A stretch of DNA of 64,000 bases from Mycobacterium sp. 1164985.4 (GTDB lineage: Bacteria > Actinomycetota > Actinomycetes > Mycobacteriales > Mycobacteriaceae). How positions within the stretch are numbered: position 1 is the stretch's first letter; each line of letters opens with the position of its first letter. The translations under genes and the position numbers were made by a program. The notes under the pieces are model-generated. The model was given only the letters and a program-made list of their open reading frames with translations. It searched no databases and was not told the origin of the DNA. The stretch is from the NCBI RefSeq assembly GCF_001668575.1, contig NZ_LZMD01000079.1, forward strand, positions 1 to 64,000. Direction: 5' to 3'. Positions 50,884 to 59,979 of the stretch are shown here, one piece after another.

Positions 50884-51987
50884 TCAGCCCAGCGCCTGCT
50901 CGATATCGGCGATCAGATCGTCGGTGTCCTCGATGCCGAGCGAGATCCGTGCGAACCCGTCGCTGACGTCGTCGCCCCAGCGGGCGCGACGGTCCACCGA
51001 CGTGTGGATCCCGCCGAAGCTCGTCGAGGCGATCAGCAGCGCGCTGCGCTCGACCAGGGCGTGTACGGCGGCGGCGTCGGCCAACTCGACGGCGATCAGG
51101 CCGCCGAACCTCTTCATCTGTGCGCAAGCGATCCGGTGCGACGGGTCGTCGGGCAGGCCGGGGTAACGCACCACCCGCACTGCGGGGTGTGCGTGCAGCG
51201 CCACGGCCAGCGCCGCCGCGTTGTGGCACTGCCGCTCGAACCGCAGGCCCGCGGTGCCGAGGCTGCGTAACAGCAGCCACGCCTCGAACGCGCCGAGAAC
51301 GGCGCCCGAGCGCAGTCGTTCGGTGGCCACCGCGTCCATCAGGTCGGTGTGCGCGCTGGCGACATATCCGGCGAGGAGGTCGCTGTGGCCCGACAGCGCC
51401 TTGGTCGCGCTGGCCACCACCACGTCCGCGCCCAACGAAAGTGGCTGCTGCCCGAACGGTGTTGCGGTGGTGTTGTCGATGACCAGCGTCGCGCCGCGGC
51501 TGCGACACTGCATCGCGAGCTGGTGCAGATCAACGACATCGAGCCCTGGATTGGTCGGGCTCTCGGCGAGTACCACATGCGCGTCCGCAGAGGCAGCGCA
51601 CAGCTCGCCCGCGGTCGCGGCAACCACCGTGACACCCTGCGCGGCAAGGTATTCCGATGCATAGTCGCGGACCTGGTAGTACCCGTCGGCAGGTACGACG
51701 AGCTTGCCCCCAGGCTTGACCAGCGCGCGCAGGACGGAGGTGATCGCGGCCATCCCCGACCCGAAGGCCAACGCGGCCGGCGCCCCTTCGAGCTGCGCGA
51801 GCGCCGCCTCGACGAGGCGCCATGTCGGATTTGACCCGCGCCCGTAGGTGTCCGGCGATTCCGACTCGTCCGGCGACAGGTGGAAGGTGGTTGCCGGAAC
51901 GGGTGACGGCGCCACCGCCTGACCCGGGATCGCTTCCGAAGCAACCGCTTTCACGCTCCGGGTGGAATCGCCGTAGTGACCGTCCAC
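50884..51987 (-). CDS. Cystathionine gamma-lyase/synthase family PLP enzyme
   Basis: 367 aa from GTG 51987, 3 nt after the gpsA stop. Cys/Met-metabolism fold type I motifs: TYGRGSNPTW, ALAFGSGMAAITSVL, ESPTNPGLDVVDL, VIDNTTATPFGQQP and SATKALSGHSDLLAGY, with Lys in ATK as the PLP-binding residue. Which reaction it catalyses (gamma-lyase, synthase or methionine gamma-lyase) cannot be settled. M. tuberculosis lacks a gene between ddlA and gpsA. Confidence 0.87.
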   Translation of the reverse strand: MDGHYGDSTRSVKAVASEAIPGQAVAPSPVPATTFHLSPDESESPDTYGRGSNPTWRLVEAALAQLEGAPAALAFGSGMAAITSVLRALVKPGGKLVVPADGYYQVRDYASEYLAAQGVTVVAATAGELCAASADAHVVLAESPTNPGLDVVDLHQLAMQCRSRGATLVIDNTTATPFGQQPLSLGADVVVASATKALSGHSDLLAGYVASAHTDLMDAVATERLRSGAVLGAFEAWLLLRSLGTAGLRFERQCHNAAALAVALHAHPAVRVVRYPGLPDDPSHRIACAQMKRFGGLIAVELADAAAVHALVERSALLIASTSFGGIHTSVDRRARWGDDVSDGFARISLGIEDTDDLIADIEQALG

Positions 51988-51990
51988 CGG

Positions 51991-52989
51991 TCACTCCGGC
52001 TTCGTGCTGCGCCCGAGCAACAAGGCGACGGCCTCGTCGACCGACAAACCCCTGTGGCACACCCGGAATACCGCGTCGGTGAGCGGCATCTCGACGTCGT
52101 AGCTCTCGGCCAACGCGAGCACCGATTGACACGACGCGACACCCTCGGCGACGTGGCCGCCGGTTGCGCGCATCGCCGATTCCATCGTGCCGCCCCGGCC
52201 CAGCCGCATCCCGAACGAGCGGTTGCGCGACTGCGTCGACGTACACGTCGCGACCAGGTCACCAACGCCGGCCAGGCCTGCCAGGGTCGCGGGCTTGGCG
52301 CCCAACGCGATTCCCAGCCGCATGATCTCGGCCAGCCCGCGGGTGATGATCGCTGCCGCGGTGTTCTCCCCCAGCCCGACTCCGGCGGCCATGCCGGACG
52401 CGAGCGCGATGACGTTCTTGCATGCGCCGCCGACCTCGGCGCCGATGACGTCGGCATTGGTGTACGGGCGGAAGTACGCGGTCGAGAGCGCGCGCTGCAA
52501 CGCCACGGCCCGTCCGGAGTCACTGCAGGCCACGACCGTGGCCGCCGGTTGCTCGTCGGCGATCTCGCTGGCGAGGTTCGGCCCGGACACCACCGCGACG
52601 CGCAATGGGTCGGCGCCGGTCATCTGGATGATCACCTGGCTCATGCGCATGAGCGTGTCGAGTTCGATGCCCTTGGCCAGACTCACCAAGGTGACTTCGT
52701 CGTTGATCAGTCCCGACCACTGTTCGAGGTTGGCTCGTAGTGTTTGGGCGGGCACCGCGAACAGCACCGTGCATGCGCCGTCCAGCGCCTCGGCCGCATC
52801 GGCGGTGGCCCGGATCGTCTTGGGCAGTTCGGTGTCACCCAGATATCGGGTGTTGCGATGCGTGTCGTTGATCTCGTCGGCGACGTCGGTGTGCCGAGCC
52901 CAGATCCTCACCTCGTTGCCCGCGTCGGCGAGCACCTTGGCCAGTGCACTACCCCACGCACCGGCCCCCATCACCGCCGCTTCGACCAC
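51991..52989 (-). CDS. gpsA: Glycerol-3-phosphate dehydrogenase (NAD(P)+)
   Basis: 332 aa from GTG 52989. It makes glycerol-3-phosphate for phospholipids. Rossmann motif VMGAGAWGSALAKVLADAG, then VSLAKGIE, SGPNLASEIA, GGACKNVIALASGMAAG with the catalytic Lys, and GLAGVGDLVATC. TACCCT lies 6 nt before this GTG (leaderless pattern). The longer ORF to 53046 overlaps fbiD. Confidence 0.93.
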   Translation of the reverse strand: MVEAAVMGAGAWGSALAKVLADAGNEVRIWARHTDVADEINDTHRNTRYLGDTELPKTIRATADAAEALDGACTVLFAVPAQTLRANLEQWSGLINDEVTLVSLAKGIELDTLMRMSQVIIQMTGADPLRVAVVSGPNLASEIADEQPAATVVACSDSGRAVALQRALSTAYFRPYTNADVIGAEVGGACKNVIALASGMAAGVGLGENTAAAIITRGLAEIMRLGIALGAKPATLAGLAGVGDLVATCTSTQSRNRSFGMRLGRGGTMESAMRATGGHVAEGVASCQSVLALAESYDVEMPLTDAVFRVCHRGLSVDEAVALLLGRSTKPE

Positions 52990-52995
52990 GCCTTC

Positions 52996-53001
52996 AGGGT
53001 A
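52996..53001 (-). promoter_or_regulatory. -10 element TACCCT, leaderless gpsA start
   Basis: TACCCT ends 6 nt before GTG 52989 in the 35-bp gap to the divergent fbiD gene. Confidence 0.4.
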
Positions 53002-53024
53002 ACGCGCGCGACAGTGCTGGCAGG

Positions 53025-53678
53025 ATGACGGATATGAGCGGTTCACCGGATGCCGACATCGGGTTGGTGATCGCGGTAAAACGACTCGCAGCGGCCAAGA
53101 CCCGGTTGGCCCCCGTCTTCTCCGCGAGCACCCGCGAAAGGGTCGTTGTGGCGATGCTGATCGATACGATCACCGCCGCGTCCGCGGTCCCAGCGGTGCG
53201 CTCGATCACCGTCGTCACACCGGATGAGGGTGCCGCCGAGGCGGCGGACCGACTCGGGGCCCGAGTGCTCACCGACCCCACCCCCGACGGCCACCGCGAT
53301 CCGTTGAACAACGCGATCGCCGCGGCCGAAGCCGAGGTTCGGCACGAGACACCGAACGTCCTTGTGTTGCAAGGTGATTTACCCGCCCTGCAGACCCATG
53401 AACTGGCGGCGGCCGTCGCCGACGCCCGCCGACACCCACGAAGTTTCGTCGGCGACCGGCACGGCAGCGGCACGTCGGCGTTGTTCTCCTTCGGGGTCGC
53501 GCTGAACCCGCAGTTCGGCGCGGACTCCGCGCAACGGCACCGCAGTTCCGGTGCGCTCGAGCTCACCGGCGCATGGCCGGGGCTGCGCTGCGACATCGAC
53601 ACACCCGATGACCTGCTGGTTGCGCGCCAGCTCGGTGTCGGTGCCGCGACTGCAGCGGCCATCGGCGCTTCGGGGTGA
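53025..53678 (+). CDS. fbiD: Phosphoenolpyruvate guanylyltransferase FbiD
   Basis: 217 aa from ATG 53025; an in-frame ATG at 53034 is an alternative. It joins PEP and GTP to make the activated donor for cofactor F420 synthesis. MobA-like fold: IAVKRLAAAKTRLAPVFS, VLTDPTPDGHRDPLNNAI, VLVLQGDLPAL and FGADSAQRHRSSGALEL. F420-dependent enzymes such as the LLM protein at 40442 depend on this pathway. Divergent from gpsA. Confidence 0.92.
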   Translation: MTDMSGSPDADIGLVIAVKRLAAAKTRLAPVFSASTRERVVVAMLIDTITAASAVPAVRSITVVTPDEGAAEAADRLGARVLTDPTPDGHRDPLNNAIAAAEAEVRHETPNVLVLQGDLPALQTHELAAAVADARRHPRSFVGDRHGSGTSALFSFGVALNPQFGADSAQRHRSSGALELTGAWPGLRCDIDTPDDLLVARQLGVGAATAAAIGASG

Positions 53679-53731
53679 ACAGTTCGTAGCGCGCTGGCAC
53701 CAAGGGCGTTGGATGGGGGATCATCTGAGGC

Positions 53732-55921
53732 ATGACCAAAGCCGGGATCGAGGTTCGCGACAACGACAGCGAACCGACCGCTGCGAACATCCGGCCGATG
53801 CCGTCGGACTCGCGCGACTCAGCGCCGGAGGCGCCTCCGGCGGCCACGGCGCCCGCGGTCGAGAACGCGCTGCCCGAAGATCGTTACCTGAACCGTGAAC
53901 TGAGCTGGCTCGACTTCAACGCCCGGGTGCTCGCACTGGCTGCCGATCCGTCGCTGCCGCTGCTCGAACGCGCGAAGTTCCTCGCGATCTTCGCCTCGAA
54001 TCTCGACGAGTTCTACATGGTCCGCGTCGCCGGGCTGAAGCGGCGCGACGAGATGGGGCTCTCGGTGCGCTCCGCGGACAACCTCTCCCCGCGCGAACAG
54101 TTGCGGCGCATCAACGAGCGAACGCAACACCTCGCGGACCGACACGCGCACGTGTTCCTCGATTCGGTGCGCCCCGCGCTGGCCGACGAGGGCATCGTGA
54201 TCGTCACCTGGGCCGAACTGGACGAAGCTGAACGCGCTCGGCTGTCCACCTATTTCCACGAACAGGTGTTCCCGGTCCTCACGCCGCTCGCAGTCGATCC
54301 GGCCCACCCGTTCCCGTTCGTCAGTGGCCTCAGCCTGAACCTCGCGATCACCGTCAAACATCCCGATGACGGCGGGCAGCACTTCGCCCGAGTGAAGGTG
54401 CCCGACAACGTCGAACGCTTCGTCGAACTGGCCGTGCGCGAGGGCGATGCGAAGATCGTGCGCTTCCTTCCGATGGAGGAACTGATCGCGGCGTTCCTGC
54501 ATGTGCTGTTCCCGGGGCTGGAGATCGTCGAGCACCACGCCTTCCGCATCACGCGCAACGCCGATTTCGAGGTCGAAGAGGACCGCGACGAAGACCTGCT
54601 GCAGGCCCTCGAGCGCGAACTCGCGCGGCGCCGGTTCGGTTCACCGGTGCGGTTGGAAGTTTCCGACGACATGACCGAGAGCATGCTCGAGTTGCTGCTC
54701 CGCGAGCTCGACGTCGCGCCGGGTGACGTCATCGAAGTGCCCGGTCTGCTCGATCTGTCCTCGCTCTGGCAGATCTACGATCTCGATCGCCCCGGGCTCA
54801 AGGATCGGCCGTTCGTGCCTGCGACACCGCCGGCGTTCGGCGAGCGGGAGACGCCGAAGAGCATTTTCTCGACGCTGCGCGACGGCGACGTGCTGGTGCA
54901 CCATCCATATGACTCGTTCTCCACCACCGTGCAGCGGTTCATCGAACAGGCCGCGGCGGATCCGAACGTGCTGGCGATCAAGCAGACGCTGTACCGCACG
55001 TCGGGCGACTCCCCAATCGTCAACGCGCTCATCGACGCTGCGGCCGCGGGTAAGCAGGTCGTCGCGCTCGTAGAGATCAAGGCGCGATTCGACGAACAGG
55101 CCAATATTCAATGGGCGCGCGCGCTGGAGCGTGCAGGCGTGCACGTGGTGTACGGACTCATCGGGCTCAAGACCCATTGCAAGACGTGTCTGGTGGTGCG
55201 CCGGGAGGGTTCACTGATCCGGCGCTACTGCCATATCGGCACCGGGAACTACAACCCGAAAACCGCGCGCTTGTACGAAGACATCGGGTTGATGACGGCC
55301 GCACCCGACATCGGCGCGGACCTCACCGACCTGTTCAACTCGTTGACGGGCTACTCGCGCAAGGACTCGTACCGCAACCTTCTGGTGGCGCCCCAGGGTG
55401 TCCGCAGGGGCATCATCGACCGCATCGAGCGCGAGATCGCCGCCACCCGCGACGGCGCCGACGGGCGGATCAGGCTGAAAGCCAATGCGTTGGTGGACGA
55501 GCAGGTCATCGACGCGCTGTACCGCGCATCACAGGCCGGTGTGCGGGTGGAGGTGGTGGTCCGGGGCATCTGTGCGCTACGCCCCCACGCCCCTGGGTAT
55601 TCGGACAACATCGTCGTCCGCTCGATCCTCGGCCGGTTCCTCGAACATTCACGGATCATTCATTTCCGCGGCATCGACGAATTCTGGATCGGCAGCGCCG
55701 ACATGATGCACCGCAATCTCGATCGGCGCGTCGAGGTGATGGCCGAAGTCAAGGATCCGCGACTGAAGGCAGAACTCCATGAGATCTTCGAGTCGGCGAT
55801 GGACCCAGCGACCCGGTGTTGGGAGTTGGGCATCGACGGTAAGTGGACAGCCTCGCCGCAGGAGGGTCAGACGGTTCGCGATCATCAGGTCTCGTTGATG
55901 GAACGCCACCGGCAACCATGA
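53732..55921 (+). CDS. ppk: Polyphosphate kinase
   Basis: 729 aa. PPK1 makes long-chain polyphosphate from ATP. The N, H, C1 and C2 domains are present: NRELSWLDFNARVLALAADP, FASNLDEFYMVRVAGLKRR, the phosphohistidine segment RYCHIGTGNYNPKTARLYED and GLMTAAPDIGADLTDLFNSL, and RGICALRPHAPGYSDNI. Starts at ATG 53732, behind GAGG. Upstream of mutT1 by 69 bp. Confidence 0.95.
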   Translation: MTKAGIEVRDNDSEPTAANIRPMPSDSRDSAPEAPPAATAPAVENALPEDRYLNRELSWLDFNARVLALAADPSLPLLERAKFLAIFASNLDEFYMVRVAGLKRRDEMGLSVRSADNLSPREQLRRINERTQHLADRHAHVFLDSVRPALADEGIVIVTWAELDEAERARLSTYFHEQVFPVLTPLAVDPAHPFPFVSGLSLNLAITVKHPDDGGQHFARVKVPDNVERFVELAVREGDAKIVRFLPMEELIAAFLHVLFPGLEIVEHHAFRITRNADFEVEEDRDEDLLQALERELARRRFGSPVRLEVSDDMTESMLELLLRELDVAPGDVIEVPGLLDLSSLWQIYDLDRPGLKDRPFVPATPPAFGERETPKSIFSTLRDGDVLVHHPYDSFSTTVQRFIEQAAADPNVLAIKQTLYRTSGDSPIVNALIDAAAAGKQVVALVEIKARFDEQANIQWARALERAGVHVVYGLIGLKTHCKTCLVVRREGSLIRRYCHIGTGNYNPKTARLYEDIGLMTAAPDIGADLTDLFNSLTGYSRKDSYRNLLVAPQGVRRGIIDRIEREIAATRDGADGRIRLKANALVDEQVIDALYRASQAGVRVEVVVRGICALRPHAPGYSDNIVVRSILGRFLEHSRIIHFRGIDEFWIGSADMMHRNLDRRVEVMAEVKDPRLKAELHEIFESAMDPATRCWELGIDGKWTASPQEGQTVRDHQVSLMERHRQP

Positions 55922-55990
55922 CGGAACTCCTCAGCGACCGAATTGCCCGAGAAGGGCCGCGGGTGCCCGGAATGATCTGCAGGAGTTGAG

Positions 55991-56914
55991 TTGCCGAAGC
56001 GGACATCCGAGACCGGCTCAGATGCGAAGACGATCCTGGCCGCGGGCGCGGTGCTGTGGCGTCCGAACGGTCAGCCCGATGCGCCCGAGGTCGCGCTGAT
56101 CCACCGTCCTCGCTATGACGACTGGTCGCTGCCGAAGGGGAAGGTGGACCCCGGTGAGACCGAACCCGTCGCGGCCGTGCGTGAGGTGTGCGAAGAAACC
56201 GGGTACGCCGCGCATCTCGGACGGCGGCTCGCGTCGGTGAGCTATCCCGTCGAGCAGGGTAAGAAGAAGGTGCGCTACTGGGCGGCCCGCCAGATCCGCG
56301 GCGAGTTCCGCCCGAACGACGAGGTCGACGAGCTCAAGTGGTTACCCGTTCCGGCGGCCATCAAACAGCTGGACTATCCCCAGGACCGAAAGGTTCTGCG
56401 CCGCTTTGCGAAGAATCCGGCCGATACCAAGACGGTGCTGATCGTCCGTCATGCCACTGCGGGCAGCAAGTCGCGGTTCAAGGGTGACGACCGCGAACGG
56501 CCGTTGGACAAGAACGGGCGCGCGCAGGCGCAGTCTCTCGTCGGCTTGTTGCTCGCCTTCGGCGCCGACCATCTGTTCGCCGCCGACAGGGTCCGCTGCG
56601 TCTCGACATTGGAACCGTTGGCCGACGAGCTCGGCACGACCATTCGTCGCGACGAGTTGTTGACCGAGGAGTCCTACGCCGACAACCGCAAAGCGGCTCG
56701 GCAGCGCTTCCTCGAGATCGCCGACACCCCAGGCACACCGGTGATCTGCACCCAGGGGAAGGTGATCCCCGACCTCATCGAGTGGTGGTGCGAGCGCGAC
56801 GGCATCCGGCCCGACAAGTCGCGCAACCGCAAGGGCAGCACCTGGGTGCTGTCGCTGGCCGACGGTCAACTGATCGCGGCCGACCACATGGGCAGCCCCC
56901 TCGCGGCCAAATGA
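55991..56914 (+). CDS. mutT1: MutT1: Nudix hydrolase fused to a histidine phosphatase domain
   Basis: 307 aa from a TTG at 55991, with AGGAG 5 nt upstream. The Nudix box GKVDPGETEPVAAVREVCEE is followed by TG. The C-terminal half begins VLIVRHATAGSKSRF, the RHG-type phosphatase motif. This two-domain layout is the mycobacterial MutT1, which clears 8-oxo-dGTP and 8-oxo-GTP and related dinucleotides. Cotranscription with ppk is likely. Confidence 0.93.
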   Translation: MPKRTSETGSDAKTILAAGAVLWRPNGQPDAPEVALIHRPRYDDWSLPKGKVDPGETEPVAAVREVCEETGYAAHLGRRLASVSYPVEQGKKKVRYWAARQIRGEFRPNDEVDELKWLPVPAAIKQLDYPQDRKVLRRFAKNPADTKTVLIVRHATAGSKSRFKGDDRERPLDKNGRAQAQSLVGLLLAFGADHLFAADRVRCVSTLEPLADELGTTIRRDELLTEESYADNRKAARQRFLEIADTPGTPVICTQGKVIPDLIEWWCERDGIRPDKSRNRKGSTWVLSLADGQLIAADHMGSPLAAK

Positions 56915-56938
56915 CGCGCATCTGTTGAATACAAAATT

Positions 56939-56956
56939 CGGGCCGGCGCGGGCCCG
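56939..56956 (+). terminator. Hairpin after mutT1
   Basis: CGGGCC (56939-56944), six-base loop, GGCCCG (56951-56956), 25 nt past the mutT1 stop. No U-tract. Confidence 0.35.
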
Positions 56957-56988
56957 GAAAGATTGAGCCGTAGATGTTTTGGGCGGCC

Positions 56989-57029
56989 GAAAACACGAAA
57001 ACGCCGTGGGTCGCGAGGACCCACGGCGT
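56989..57029 (-). terminator. Intrinsic terminator of hupB
   Basis: Perfect 12-bp stem ACGCCGTGGGTC (57001-57012) and GACCCACGGCGT (57018-57029) with a 5-nt loop, 12 nt past the hupB stop. On the minus strand it is followed by TTTTCGTGTTTTC, a U-rich tail. This is the best textbook terminator in the window. Confidence 0.8.
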
Positions 57030-57041
57030 CTCGGGTTGAAA

Positions 57042-57671
57042 CTACTTGCGGCCGCGCTTGGCCGGCGCCTTGCGGGCCGGAGCCTTCTTCGCGGTCTTCT
57101 TGGCTGCCGTCCGCTTGGTCGCGGCCTTCTTGGCCGGTGACTTCTTCGCGGCGGACTTCTTGGCCGGTGACTTCTTGGCGGCGGTCTTCTTGGCCGCCGT
57201 CCGCTTGGTCGCGGCCTTCTTGGCCGGTGACTTCTTGGCGGCGGTCTTCTTGGCCGCCGTCCGCTTGGTCGCGGCCTTCTTGGCAGGCGCCTTCTTCGCG
57301 GCCGACTTCTTGGCCGGCGCCTTCTTGGCAGCCTTGCGGGCACTTCCCGCGGTGACGCCTCTCTTCACTGCTGGTCCTTCCGCCGGGAGGCGCTGCGCCC
57401 CAGAGACAACGGCTTTGAACTGTGCGCCGGGTCGGAATGCCGGCACGGAGGTGGGCTTGACCCTTACGGTCTCGCCGGTGCGCGGGTTACGCGCGACGCG
57501 GGCTGCGCGGCGGCGCTGTTCGAAAACGCCGAAGCCGGTAATGGTGACGCTGTCACCCTTGTGAACCGCACGCACGATGGTGTCAACGACATTCTCCACC
57601 GCGGCGGTAGCCGACCGACGATCCGAGCCCATTTTCTCCGTGAGTACGTCGATGAGCTCTGCTTTGTTCAT
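57042..57671 (-). CDS. hupB: DNA-binding protein HU homologue HupB (histone-like)
   Basis: 209 aa from ATG 57671 behind GGAGG. Residues 1-90 form the HU domain (MNKAELIDVLTEKMGSDRRS, FRPGAQFKAVVSG). Residues 105-209 are a basic tail of PAKKA, TKRTAAKK and AAKKSPAKK units, resembling eukaryotic histone H1. It compacts and protects DNA. The tail is encoded by 60-bp repeats that may vary between strains. Confidence 0.95.
   Translation of the reverse strand: MNKAELIDVLTEKMGSDRRSATAAVENVVDTIVRAVHKGDSVTITGFGVFEQRRRAARVARNPRTGETVRVKPTSVPAFRPGAQFKAVVSGAQRLPAEGPAVKRGVTAGSARKAAKKAPAKKSAAKKAPAKKAATKRTAAKKTAAKKSPAKKAATKRTAAKKTAAKKSPAKKSAAKKSPAKKAATKRTAAKKTAKKAPARKAPAKRGRK
57161..57284 (-). repeat. 60-bp tandem repeat in the hupB tail
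   Basis: The stretch 57161-57224 recurs exactly at 57221-57284, a 64-bp identity at a 60-bp period, encoding a 20-aa basic unit. A third, shorter match lies on the left side of this block. The exact identity implies recent slippage or gene conversion. Confidence 0.85.
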
Positions 57672-57718
57672 GCATAACCTCCGGAAACCAGTGGCCCTCT
57701 TTGGACCGACTAGAGGAC

Positions 57719-57748
57719 ACGGTAAACCCATTCCCTATTGATTTCCAA
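57719..57748 (-). promoter_or_regulatory. Predicted hupB promoter
   Basis: On the minus strand TTGGAA (57748-57743) and TACCGT (57724-57719) are 18 nt apart. Transcription would begin about 40 nt before the hupB ATG. Confidence 0.5.
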
Positions 57749-57784
57749 GAGCCACGCGCAGTTTCAGGCGAAGCCAGCGAACTT

Positions 57785-57833
57785 TCTTGCCCCCCTTGAC
57801 CTCCAGAGGGGGCCCCCGAGAACCGGGGTCAGA
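57785..57833 (-). terminator. GC-rich hairpin region after leuD
   Basis: Contains the palindrome GGGGGCCCCC and a CCCCG/CGGGG stem within 80 bp past the leuD stop. It separates leuD from hupB. The exact structure is uncertain because the G and C runs can pair in more than one way. Confidence 0.35.
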
Positions 57834-57861
57834 GGCGGTGATTTCGGCTCACCGGCGGCCG

Positions 57862-58458
57862 TTATCCGGTCGGCAGAGTCCGGGGTTTCCAGTCCGGCCT
57901 ACGTGCTTCATAAGCTTCGATCTCGTCGCGTTTGCGCAGCGTAAGGCCTATATCGTCGAGCCCCTCCAGCAATCTCCAAGCCGTATAGTCGTCAATTCTG
58001 AACGGCACCATGACCGTTCCGGCGACGATGGTCCGATCTTGAAGATTCACAGTGATTTCCAGGCCTGGTTGCTCCTCGATGAGCTTCCATAAAATTTCTA
58101 CATCATCTTGCGGAATTTCGGCCGCCAGGAGCCCGGCCTTGCCCGCATTGCCCCGAAAGATGTCGGCGAAGCGGGACGAGATGACGACCCGGAAGCCGTA
58201 ATCCATAAGTGCCCACACGGCATGTTCGCGTGAAGAACCGGTGCCGAAATCGGGCCCCGCGACCAATACCGAACCCTTGTCGAAGGGCGGCAGATTCAAA
58301 ACGAACGACGGGTCGTTGCGCCAGGCGGCGAACAAACCGTCCTCGAAACCCGTTCGTGTAACTCGCTTCAGGTAGACGGCCGGGATGATTTGGTCGGTGT
58401 CGACATTGGACCGGCGCAAAGGAACGCCGATGCCGGTGTGGGTGCGGAAAGCCTGCAT
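57862..58458 (-). CDS. leuD: 3-isopropylmalate dehydratase small subunit
   Basis: 198 aa. Small (swivel) subunit of isopropylmalate isomerase in leucine synthesis. Motifs: DTDQIIPAVYLKRV, PDFGTGSSREHAVWAL with the substrate-binding GSSREHA, and VVISSRFADIFRGNAGKAGL. Begins 15 nt after leuC. Confidence 0.96.
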   Translation of the reverse strand: MQAFRTHTGIGVPLRRSNVDTDQIIPAVYLKRVTRTGFEDGLFAAWRNDPSFVLNLPPFDKGSVLVAGPDFGTGSSREHAVWALMDYGFRVVISSRFADIFRGNAGKAGLLAAEIPQDDVEILWKLIEEQPGLEITVNLQDRTIVAGTVMVPFRIDDYTAWRLLEGLDDIGLTLRKRDEIEAYEARRPDWKPRTLPTG

Positions 58459-58473
58459 GGCTTCTTGCTCCTA

Positions 58474-59934
58474 TCAGTCAGTCAGGTCGGCGGGTGAGGA
58501 CAGCGTGCCGCGCACCGCGGTGGCTGCCGCGACGGCGGGCGACACCAGATGGGTACGGCCACCCTTTCCTTGCCTGCCCTCGAAATTCCGGTTCGAGGTC
58601 GACGCGCACCGTTGGCCCGGCGACAGCTGATCGGGGTTCATGCCGAGACACATCGAACAACCCGCCTGACGCCACTCCGCGCCGGCCGCGGTGAAGATCT
58701 CGCCGAGGCCTTCGGATTCGGCCTGCAGACGCACGCGCATGGACCCCGGCACCACCAGCATGCGCACCCCGTCGGCGACCCTGCGGCCGCGCAACACATC
58801 GGCGACCACCCGCAGATCCTCGATGCGGCCGTTGGTACACGAGCCGACGAAGACGGTGTCGACGGCGATGTCCCGCATGGCCGTACCGGGCCGAAGGTCC
58901 ATGTAGGCCAATGCCTTTTCGGCCGCCTGGCGCTCACCCTCGTCGAACATCAGTTCCGGATCGGGAACCGAATCCGACAGCGGCACCCCCTGACCGGGGT
59001 TGGTCCCCCACGTGACGAAGGGGCTCAGCGTCGAGGCGTCGATGTAGACCTCGGTGTCGAACTCGGCGCCCTCATCGGTGCGAAGGCGGCGCCATGCGGC
59101 GACCGCCTCATCCCACTGCGCACCTTTCGGAGCGTGCGGACGCCCACGCAGGAACTCGAACGTGGTGTCGTCGGGGGCCACCATGCCGGCGCGCGCGCCG
59201 GCCTCAATGCTCATGTTGCAGATCGTCATCCGGCCCTCCATCGACAGCGATTCGATCGCGCTGCCGCGGTATTCGATGACGTGTCCCTGTCCGCCGCCGG
59301 TGCCGATCTTCGCGATCACCGCGAGGATGATGTCTTTCGCGCTGACCCCCTCGGGCAGTTCGCCGTCGACGTTGACCGCCATCGTCTTGAACGGTCGTAA
59401 TGGAAGCGTCTGCGTGGCGAGGACGTGTTCGACCTCCGACGTCCCGATCCCCATCGCCAGCGCACCGAACGCACCATGCGTCGACGTATGGCTGTCGCCG
59501 CACACGACCGTCATACCGGGCTGGGTCAAACCGAGCTGCGGTCCGATGATGTGCACGATGCCCTGCTCGGCATCGCCCATCGGGTGTAGCCGGATACCGA
59601 ACTCTTCGCAGTTGCGCCGAAGCGTCTCCACTTGTGTGCGCGACACGGGGTCCGCGATCGGCTTGTCGATGTCGATCGTCGGCACGTTGTGGTCCTCGGT
59701 GGCGATCGTCAGATCCGGCCGACGCACCGGACGCCCAGCCAACCGCAGACCGTCGAACGCCTGAGGACTGGTCACCTCATGAACGAGGTGCAGGTCGATG
59801 TAGATCAGATCGGGTTCACGCGCCGCGCCTTCGCCGCCGCCTTCGACGACGACGTGATCGGCCCACACCTTCTCGGCCATCGTGCGTGGCTTGTCGATGC
59901 GCTCGCGAGCTGCACCGGAAACATCGATCGACAT
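58474..59934 (-). CDS. leuC: 3-isopropylmalate dehydratase large subunit
   Basis: 486 aa from ATG 59934. It carries the [4Fe-4S] cluster that isomerises 2- to 3-isopropylmalate. Motifs: VCGDSHTSTHGAFGALAMGI, FVGSCTNGRIEDLRV and GCSMCLGMNPDQL, with three cluster Cys. The first 20 residues (to about RIDKPRT) are longer than in M. tuberculosis LeuC; a start further in cannot be excluded. Divergent from the IclR gene. Confidence 0.95.
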   Translation of the reverse strand: MSIDVSGAARERIDKPRTMAEKVWADHVVVEGGGEGAAREPDLIYIDLHLVHEVTSPQAFDGLRLAGRPVRRPDLTIATEDHNVPTIDIDKPIADPVSRTQVETLRRNCEEFGIRLHPMGDAEQGIVHIIGPQLGLTQPGMTVVCGDSHTSTHGAFGALAMGIGTSEVEHVLATQTLPLRPFKTMAVNVDGELPEGVSAKDIILAVIAKIGTGGGQGHVIEYRGSAIESLSMEGRMTICNMSIEAGARAGMVAPDDTTFEFLRGRPHAPKGAQWDEAVAAWRRLRTDEGAEFDTEVYIDASTLSPFVTWGTNPGQGVPLSDSVPDPELMFDEGERQAAEKALAYMDLRPGTAMRDIAVDTVFVGSCTNGRIEDLRVVADVLRGRRVADGVRMLVVPGSMRVRLQAESEGLGEIFTAAGAEWRQAGCSMCLGMNPDQLSPGQRCASTSNRNFEGRQGKGGRTHLVSPAVAAATAVRGTLSSPADLTD

Positions 59935-59940
59935 CTTGAC

Positions 59941-59979
59941 TATCTCACAATCTGGGACGCTAGTATCTCTCTATGAGAC
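59941..59979. promoter_or_regulatory. leuC-iclR control region with TATCTC half-sites
   Basis: In the 38-bp divergent gap TATCTC occurs at 59941 and 59964, 23 bp apart, and TATGAGA spans the IclR start codon. The hexamer TAGTAT (59961-59966) ends 6 nt before the IclR ATG and serves as a leaderless -10. The half-sites would let the IclR protein act on both genes. Confidence 0.45.
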
